From: Hymenobacter glacialis
GTDB taxonomy: Bacteria; Bacteroidota; Bacteroidia; Cytophagales; Hymenobacteraceae
Direction of reading: 5' to 3'
NCBI RefSeq assembly: GCF_001816165.1
Contig: NZ_MDZC01000014.1
Location: 1 to 64,000 of the forward strand
DNA length: 64,000 bases
Below, in pieces: positions 59,653 through 64,000 of the stretch. Under the pieces are notes generated by a model. The model was not told where the DNA came from. It did not search any database and saw only the letters and a program-made list of their open reading frames with translations. Numbering within the stretch: position 1 is the first letter of the stretch; every line of letters starts with the position of its first letter. The translations under genes were made by a program, and so were the position numbers.

Positions 59653-60795
59653 ATGGGCACCTCATCATTGCTGGCCGGCTTCCCGCGTAAGGGGAGCCGG
59701 CCATTGCTGCTACTTGTACTGCTGCTTCAGTTGGGCGGTGGGGCAGGTGCGTGGGCGCAGCCTGCCGTCGGCTCCGAAGCGCCTGCTGCCGTTACCGATT
59801 CGACGACAGTAACGGCCCAGAAAGTGGCTACCGAGCCCGCCTCAACCTGGACCACCGTGTTGGCCGTGCTGGGTGGTGTGGGCATTGGCGCGCTGGGTGC
59901 CTGGCTGTGGGCGCGGCGGACGCAGCAGCCAACAGCTACGGGTATCATAGCGCCTGATACGCCCGAAATCAAGACCGCGCCTATTCAAAAAAGGCCGGCA
60001 GAAAACGTGCGCAAAGCTCCTGCGCAACTTGCCGCTCCTGCGGCGCCGTTGCCGGCTCCGCCAGAGGCGCCGTCTGCCGAAAATACGGGCAAGGGGGTGT
60101 CATTTAAGTCGTTGCGCGAAGTGCAGGGCACGGTTCCGAAACCTGCCGGTAAGTCGGCGGGGGCGGGCAAGAAGAACAAGCCGAACTTTAATTCCCGCAG
60201 CTCCGCGTCGGCTAACTCGTCCGGCGGCTGGCCTGCAGTACCTCCTCGTCCCGCCATCATGAACCCAAACTCGCCATCCGTAACGCCCGTTGGCGGCGAC
60301 CAGCCCCTGGAAACCGGCCAAACCGTAGAGTGGGCCGCGCCCACTTCCACACCACCCGCCATTCAAGAAATGATTGACGCCAGCGCCGCCGAAGCACCCA
60401 TAGACCGGGATGCCCGTGTGGAATCACTAATGGCGCTGGAAGCGGCGGCAGGGACCGCACCGGCCCCCTCCAACGGCTCGCTGCATTTCTACGCCCCGGC
60501 TCCTGATGTGCCCAGCATCGAGCATCGTAAGCTCAGCCCCAATCCGCTACCCCAAATGCCGCTGCTCATCACCCTGGCGCACGCCGAGGCGAGCACGGCG
60601 CAGTATTCGTTCAGCCCGCAGGCCGACCAATCGCGCATTATTGGCAATGGAATACAGGAGTTAAGAGAATTTTTTGTTTTTGAAGTTCCACTCAGTGAGC
60701 AGTTCACTACCATCACCAACTTAGTGGCGGGCAAGCTGGAAAAGCGCGAAGGCACCTGGCACGTGGTGCAAAAAGCCGAAATTGCGCTGCGTTAG
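59653..60795 (+). CDS. membrane-anchored, Ala/Pro-rich protein of the cytoskeletal cluster
   Basis: This 380-residue protein starts at 59653, ten bases after the SrfB-like stop. It has an N-terminal hydrophobic leader (SRPLLLLVLLLQLGGGAGAWAQ), a second segment TVLAVLGGVGIGALGAWLWARR (about 66-87), then about 190 residues of low-complexity Ala/Pro/Ser-rich linker. The C-terminal 90 residues are more ordered (LITLAHAEASTAQYSFSP, IQELREFFVFEVPLSEQFTTI, EGTWHVVQKAEIALR). The long flexible linker after a membrane anchor suggests a tether. No family is recognised. Confidence 0.75.
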   Translation: MGTSSLLAGFPRKGSRPLLLLVLLLQLGGGAGAWAQPAVGSEAPAAVTDSTTVTAQKVATEPASTWTTVLAVLGGVGIGALGAWLWARRTQQPTATGIIAPDTPEIKTAPIQKRPAENVRKAPAQLAAPAAPLPAPPEAPSAENTGKGVSFKSLREVQGTVPKPAGKSAGAGKKNKPNFNSRSSASANSSGGWPAVPPRPAIMNPNSPSVTPVGGDQPLETGQTVEWAAPTSTPPAIQEMIDASAAEAPIDRDARVESLMALEAAAGTAPAPSNGSLHFYAPAPDVPSIEHRKLSPNPLPQMPLLITLAHAEASTAQYSFSPQADQSRIIGNGIQELREFFVFEVPLSEQFTTITNLVAGKLEKREGTWHVVQKAEIALR

Positions 60796-60816
60796 GAGGT
60801 CGAGGGACCATAAATG

Positions 60817-60912
60817 ACCGTCATGCCGAGCGTAGCCGAGGCATCTCGCTCGCTTCGTTGACAGACGCGGACGAGGCGAGCGAGATGCCTCGGCTAGGCT
60901 CGGCATGACGTT
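60817..60912. repeat. hairpin repeat, family A copy 5
   Basis: GTCATGCCGAGCGTAGCCGA... and its inverted copy pair over 34 bases except for a T/A-type change in GTAGCC versus CTAGGC. The sequence differs from the other copies (CCGAGC, GAGGC) on both arms at the same places. Confidence 0.92.
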
Positions 60913-60970
60913 CTAATTCGTTCAATGAGGAGACCCTGATAGGTGTCTGTATGGTTCTGTTTCCTGATTT

Positions 60971-62464
60971 ATGCTTCTAATTGAAATCGTATTAGTTCTG
61001 GCGCTGGTGGCCTGGCAGGCGTATGTGTTCTGGCACAACCGCCAGCTCACGGCCCGGGTGCAGGCCATGTACCCGCCAGCGGGCGCGGTGGCGGTGCAGC
61101 CCATCACCTACACCGCCGCCAACCCGGAGAAAAATTTCGCGGTGCAGTACGATGCCCTCATCACCCGCGACGCCTCGCCGGAGTTCGGGCAAATTATTGC
61201 CGATACCAACGAGTACCTGCAAAACAACCGCGGCGCTGCCGCCGATTTTGGCATTCTGAAAGATATTTCGGAACGCCACGCCGAAGCGCTCGACGAGGAA
61301 ATACAGGCTCAGATTGCCACGCCGCTATACTTGGGCTTGCTGGGCACGTTCACGGGGGCTATTCTGGGCTTGGTGGCGCTAGTGGGCAATCCCTTCGCGG
61401 AAGCTGCCGCCGACCCGGCCCTGGACACGTCGTTTAGCAACAGCGACGTGCAGCACTTTCTGGGCGGGGTACTCATTGCCATGATTGGCAGCTTGTTCGG
61501 GCTGGCGTTTACGCTGGCCGGCAACCAGCTGCTAAAGCAGGCCCGCGCCGCGCGCGACCGCCACAAGAATGCCTACTACACCTACCTGCAAAAGGCCCTG
61601 CTGCCCAAGCTGAACTCCGACATGCAGGCCGGCATGGCCAACCTTAAGTCGGTACTTGATACGTTTAATACCGATTTCTTTAGCCAGATTCAAAACGACT
61701 TTTTCAGCAAAATCCACGAGTTTACGCCGCTCATTGCCAGCATCACGGAGAACGTGAGCGTGCAGAAGCGTTTCCTGGAACAGTTGGAAAAAATTGGGTA
61801 TTCGGAGCTGGCCAACGCCACCATCAAGGTGTTTGATAGGGTAGACGAAAGCGCCCAGACCTTTGAGAAATTCCTGGGCTACCAGCAGGCCCTGAACACC
61901 ACCGTGACGCACAGCAACGAAGCGGCCCAGAGCATCGGCTCCCTGCTCAACCGCCTTACGGCGCTGGAGCAGGGCCTGGCCAGTGTGCCGCAGTACCTGC
62001 AGCAGCACGACGATGCCCTGCGCCAGCAGGTAGCTTTTTTCAGCCAGCACGGCAAGCTTCTGGCCGATTTGGGGGCCCAGGTGCGCCAGGGCGTGAGCGA
62101 AGGCGTGCACCGCATGGACCAGGAACTGGACGGCCGCCTGCGGGAGCTGCAGCAGGAAGCCACCGAAGCCCACGAGCAGTGGCAGCGCCACTTCCGCGAG
62201 CTGAACCACAACAACGTATACCAGAAAATCACGGAGTACCTCAACCCCTTTGCCCAACTGCCCGCCCAGCAGCAGCAACTGAACGTGCTGCAGGAACGCC
62301 AGGCCGCGCTGGCCGCCCAGGCCATGCAGCGCATGGAAGCCCGCCTCCTGGCCGATGCCCAGATTCAGCAGCAGCTCCTGCAGCAGGTAGACCGCACCAA
62401 CAAAGTGCTGGAAGAAATCACTCGGCCCAACTGGTTCCAGCGCACCGTGCTGGGCAAGAAGTAG
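60971..62464 (+). CDS. MotA/TolQ/ExbB-type proton-channel protein with long coiled-coil tail (ZorA-like)
   Basis: This 497-residue inner-membrane protein has an N-terminal span (LLIEIVLVLALVAWQAYVFW), a cytoplasmic loop, and the paired channel helices LYLGLLGTFTGAILGLVALV (about 118-138) and FLGGVLIAMIGSLFGLAFTLAG (about 163-185). The LLGTFxGxxxG pattern is that of MotA/ExbB/TolQ channels. The remaining 300 residues are helical and Gln/Glu/Leu-rich (HNEAAQSIGSLLNRLTALE, QQQQLNVLQERQAALA), a long cytoplasmic coiled coil. This resembles ZorA of the Zorya defence system. It should pair with the OmpA-type protein encoded next to form a PMF-driven stator. Confidence 0.85.
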   Translation: MLLIEIVLVLALVAWQAYVFWHNRQLTARVQAMYPPAGAVAVQPITYTAANPEKNFAVQYDALITRDASPEFGQIIADTNEYLQNNRGAAADFGILKDISERHAEALDEEIQAQIATPLYLGLLGTFTGAILGLVALVGNPFAEAAADPALDTSFSNSDVQHFLGGVLIAMIGSLFGLAFTLAGNQLLKQARAARDRHKNAYYTYLQKALLPKLNSDMQAGMANLKSVLDTFNTDFFSQIQNDFFSKIHEFTPLIASITENVSVQKRFLEQLEKIGYSELANATIKVFDRVDESAQTFEKFLGYQQALNTTVTHSNEAAQSIGSLLNRLTALEQGLASVPQYLQQHDDALRQQVAFFSQHGKLLADLGAQVRQGVSEGVHRMDQELDGRLRELQQEATEAHEQWQRHFRELNHNNVYQKITEYLNPFAQLPAQQQQLNVLQERQAALAAQAMQRMEARLLADAQIQQQLLQQVDRTNKVLEEITRPNWFQRTVLGKK

Positions 62465-62491
62465 CAGTTCAATGTGCTTAAGGGCACTAAA

Positions 62492-62585
62492 GACCGTCAT
62501 GCTGAGCTTGCCGAAGCATCTCTACCGCAATAGTAAATGATTACTTAAGCGGTAGAGATGCTTCGGCAAGCTCAGCATGACGGTC
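62492..62585. repeat. hairpin repeat, family A copy 6 (perfect 37-bp arms)
   Basis: Arms 62492-62528 and 62549-62585 (left starts GACCGTCATGCTGAGCTTGC) are exact inverted copies around a 20-base AT-rich loop. It lies between the MotA-like and MotB-like genes. Confidence 0.95.
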
Positions 62586-62615
62586 AACTAGTTTAATTAC
62601 AAGAAATACCTAAAT

Positions 62616-63275
62616 ATGAAAGAGAGCAAGGACTTCTTCTGGCCCAGCTACGTGGACCTTATGACGGCCTTGTTTCTGACCATGCTCGTGCTGTTTGTAC
62701 TCAGCTTCAAGCGCTTCAAAGACAAGGAAGTGAGCCTGCAGATTGCCAACAAGCAACTCAATGTGCAGCTGCAGGAAAAGCGCAAGCTCGATGAGATAAA
62801 AGCAGCCCTGAAGCGGCTGGAAAGCGACTATTTCATCTACAACCAGCGCTATAAGCGCTACGAACTGAATTTCCCGGTCACGTTTGCCCCGCAAAGCGCG
62901 GTGCTGCCCGCCAATGCCCAAACGCCGCTGGTGAAAGCCGGACGGTTCCTGCTCAGCCAGATGAAAGCCCTGGAAACCAACGACAACGTGCAGTACCTCA
63001 TTGTGGTGGAAGGCCGCGCCGCCAAAGACCTGCGCTACCCCGCCTCCGACCCGCGCAACCTCGACGGCCCCGCCGTGCGCCAGCTCAGCTACAGCCGGGC
63101 GCTGGCCGTAATCCGGCTCTGGGAACAGGCGGGCCTGCGCTTCCCCAACAACCTGGAAGTGGTGGCGGCGGGTAGCGGCTTCCGCGGCGTGGGCCGCTAC
63201 GTGGGCGCCCAGGAAGGCTTGAATAAGCGCTTTATTATTCAGGTTCAGCCTAAAATTGGCTCAATTGGAAAGTAG
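62616..63275 (+). CDS. MotB/OmpA-type membrane protein (ZorB-like stator subunit)
   Basis: This 219-residue protein has a single N-terminal span with an early Asp: WPSYVDLMTALFLTMLVLFV (Asp14), the proton-carrying residue expected of MotB, ExbD and ZorB. A helical linker (residues 40-90) leads to an OmpA-like peptidoglycan-binding domain with YLIVVEGRAA, VRQLSYSRALAVIRLWEQAGL and NKRFIIQVQP. The LSYSRA motif holds the conserved Arg that contacts diaminopimelate. Together with the preceding channel it forms a predicted 5:2-type stator anchored to the cell wall. Confidence 0.88.
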   Translation: MKESKDFFWPSYVDLMTALFLTMLVLFVLSFKRFKDKEVSLQIANKQLNVQLQEKRKLDEIKAALKRLESDYFIYNQRYKRYELNFPVTFAPQSAVLPANAQTPLVKAGRFLLSQMKALETNDNVQYLIVVEGRAAKDLRYPASDPRNLDGPAVRQLSYSRALAVIRLWEQAGLRFPNNLEVVAAGSGFRGVGRYVGAQEGLNKRFIIQVQPKIGSIGK

Positions 63276-63455
63276 GGTTGGCGCCTGAGCCGCCACGGTG
63301 GGCCGCCGGCGCCATTGGGCTGGCGCAAACACAGCGTTTCGGGTGATACGCTGGCGATTTTCGTCAGTGCCCCGAAACGCCAACGACACCCAAACGCAGC
63401 ACAGGGGCATTGTTTGGGTGTCGTTCAACGAGTTTACAACCTTGATTTTCGCTGG
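63276..63455. other. intergenic region with two nested inverted repeats
   Basis: CGTTTCGGG (63334-63342) pairs with CCCGAAACG (63371-63379). AACGACACCCAAAC (63382-63395) pairs with GTTTGGGTGTCGTT (63412-63425). The second probably terminates both the MotB-like gene and the convergent aldolase gene, though no long T run follows. Confidence 0.7.
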
Positions 63456-64000
63456 CTAGTAGCGGCGGTTCATGCAGTTCAGGTCATCGAAGGCTTGCTT
63501 GAGGCGCGTCACGAAGGTTTCTTCGCCCTTGCGCAGCCACACGCGCGGGTCGTAGTGCTTCTTATTGGGCGAGTCGGCGCCGCTGGGGTTGCCAATCTGG
63601 CCCTGTAGGAAGCCTTCGTTTTTCACGTAGTAGTCCTTGATGCCTTCCCAGAAAGCCCACTGCAGGTCGGTGTCGATGTTCATCTTGATGGCGCCGTAGC
63701 TGATGGCCTCGCGGATTTCCTCCTGGCTCGAGCCCGAGCCGCCGTGGAACACGAAGTCGATGGGCAGCAGCTCCGCGATGTTGTGCTTCTGGCGCAGGTG
63801 TTCCTGCGAGTTGTGCAGAATCTTGGGCTGCAGCTTCACGTTGCCGGGTTTGTACACGCCGTGCACGTTGCCGAAAGCGGCCGCAATGGTAAAGCGCGGG
63901 CTGATGGCGCTCAGCTGCTCGTAAGCGTAGGCCACTTCCTCGGGCTGGGTGTAGAGCTTGCTGGAGTCCACGTCGGTGTTGTCCACGCCGTCTTCTTCGC
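63456..64000 (-). CDS. fbaA: class II fructose-bisphosphate aldolase (3' part; 5' end outside the window)
   Basis: The last 180 or so residues of a zinc-dependent aldolase are present, reading leftward from the window edge. The edge bases continue the frame as EEDGV before DNTDVDSSKLYTQPEEVAYAY. The rest has FTIAAAFGNVHGVYKPGNVKL with the zinc His, FVFHGGSGSSQEEIREAISYG with the second zinc His and phosphate loop, and KMNIDTDLQWAFWEG. This is the class IIA (E. coli FbaA) type. It cleaves fructose-1,6-bisphosphate in glycolysis. Confidence 0.95.
   Translation of the reverse strand, partial: EEDGVDNTDVDSSKLYTQPEEVAYAYEQLSAISPRFTIAAAFGNVHGVYKPGNVKLQPKILHNSQEHLRQKHNIAELLPIDFVFHGGSGSSQEEIREAISYGAIKMNIDTDLQWAFWEGIKDYYVKNEGFLQGQIGNPSGADSPNKKHYDPRVWLRKGEETFVTRLKQAFDDLNCMNRRY

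Noticed and set aside
60971..63275. Flagellar motor stator genes motA and motB.
   Set aside because: No flagellar gene is present, the channel protein has a long coiled-coil tail unlike MotA, and the neighbours are tubulin- and actin-like proteins.
1..64000. CRISPR arrays.
   Set aside because: The recurrent sequences are inverted repeats scattered between genes, with no direct repeats at regular spacing and no cas genes.

Overview
The window is GC-rich DNA that looks like a Cytophagales-type member of the Bacteroidota, most probably Hymenobacter or a close relative. The evidence is several type IX secretion system (T9SS) cargo proteins with type A or type B C-terminal sorting domains, a TonB-dependent receptor of the carboxypeptidase-regulatory/Oar type, a near absence of Shine-Dalgarno sequences, and promoters of the Bacteroidota form (-33 TTG and -7 TAnnTTTG). 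The genus is an inference from gene content and style.

Layout. 1-99: the tail of an IS3-type element. 174-3162: a thioesterase, then an arsM-arsS pair for arsenic methylation and arsenosugar synthesis. 3244-14757: a TonB-type receptor, a PiT phosphate transporter, an M1 peptidase, a frameshifted type B T9SS cargo, a DJ-1/PfpI protein, an alpha/beta hydrolase without its nucleophile, and a small membrane protein. 15027-17122: a PorT-like barrel, tRNA-Val(GAC) and an HDAC-type deacetylase. 17218-20412: a three-gene type III polyketide (phenolic lipid type) cluster. 20588-26720: a minimal T9SS-tail protein, a 35-residue membrane peptide, a flavin monooxygenase, a large hybrid histidine kinase and a sigma-54 activator. 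27092-30510: a T9SS cargo behind a sigma-54 promoter, and a secreted nuclease. 30799-30991: a probable structured RNA. 31264-33585: pyrD-like, pyrF, pyrE. 33777-44299: a de novo purine run purL-purQ-purCE-purD-purN-purF-purM. 44400-52019: mixed housekeeping genes, including pncB, paired LuxR-type regulators, kdsC, ferredoxin and ferredoxin-NADP reductase. 52165-52435: a decayed gene. 52646-63275: a seven-gene cluster described below. 63456-64000: the 3' part of class II fructose-bisphosphate aldolase.

The most interesting region is 52646-63275. Seven co-oriented genes encode a vWA-like lipoprotein, a small membrane protein, a tubulin/FtsZ-like GTPase, a SrfB-like protein with an actin/Hsp70-type ATPase core, a membrane-anchored low-complexity protein, a MotA/TolQ/ExbB-type channel with a long coiled-coil tail, and a MotB/OmpA-type peptidoglycan-binding partner with a membrane aspartate. 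I infer a proton-motive-force-driven envelope machine that couples a stator-like channel to both a tubulin-like and an actin-like NTPase. I know of no characterised system with this composition.

A second theme is hairpin-forming intergenic repeats. Six copies of one family (GTCATGCTGAGC...) have arms that differ between copies but stay complementary within each copy. Together with two other palindromic families they lie at most gene junctions of the purine and cytoskeletal clusters, and in places they run into coding sequence (purN at both ends; the deacetylase C-terminus). Three genes carry apparent single-base deletions in G/C-rich tracts, which may be sequencing errors or real mutations.
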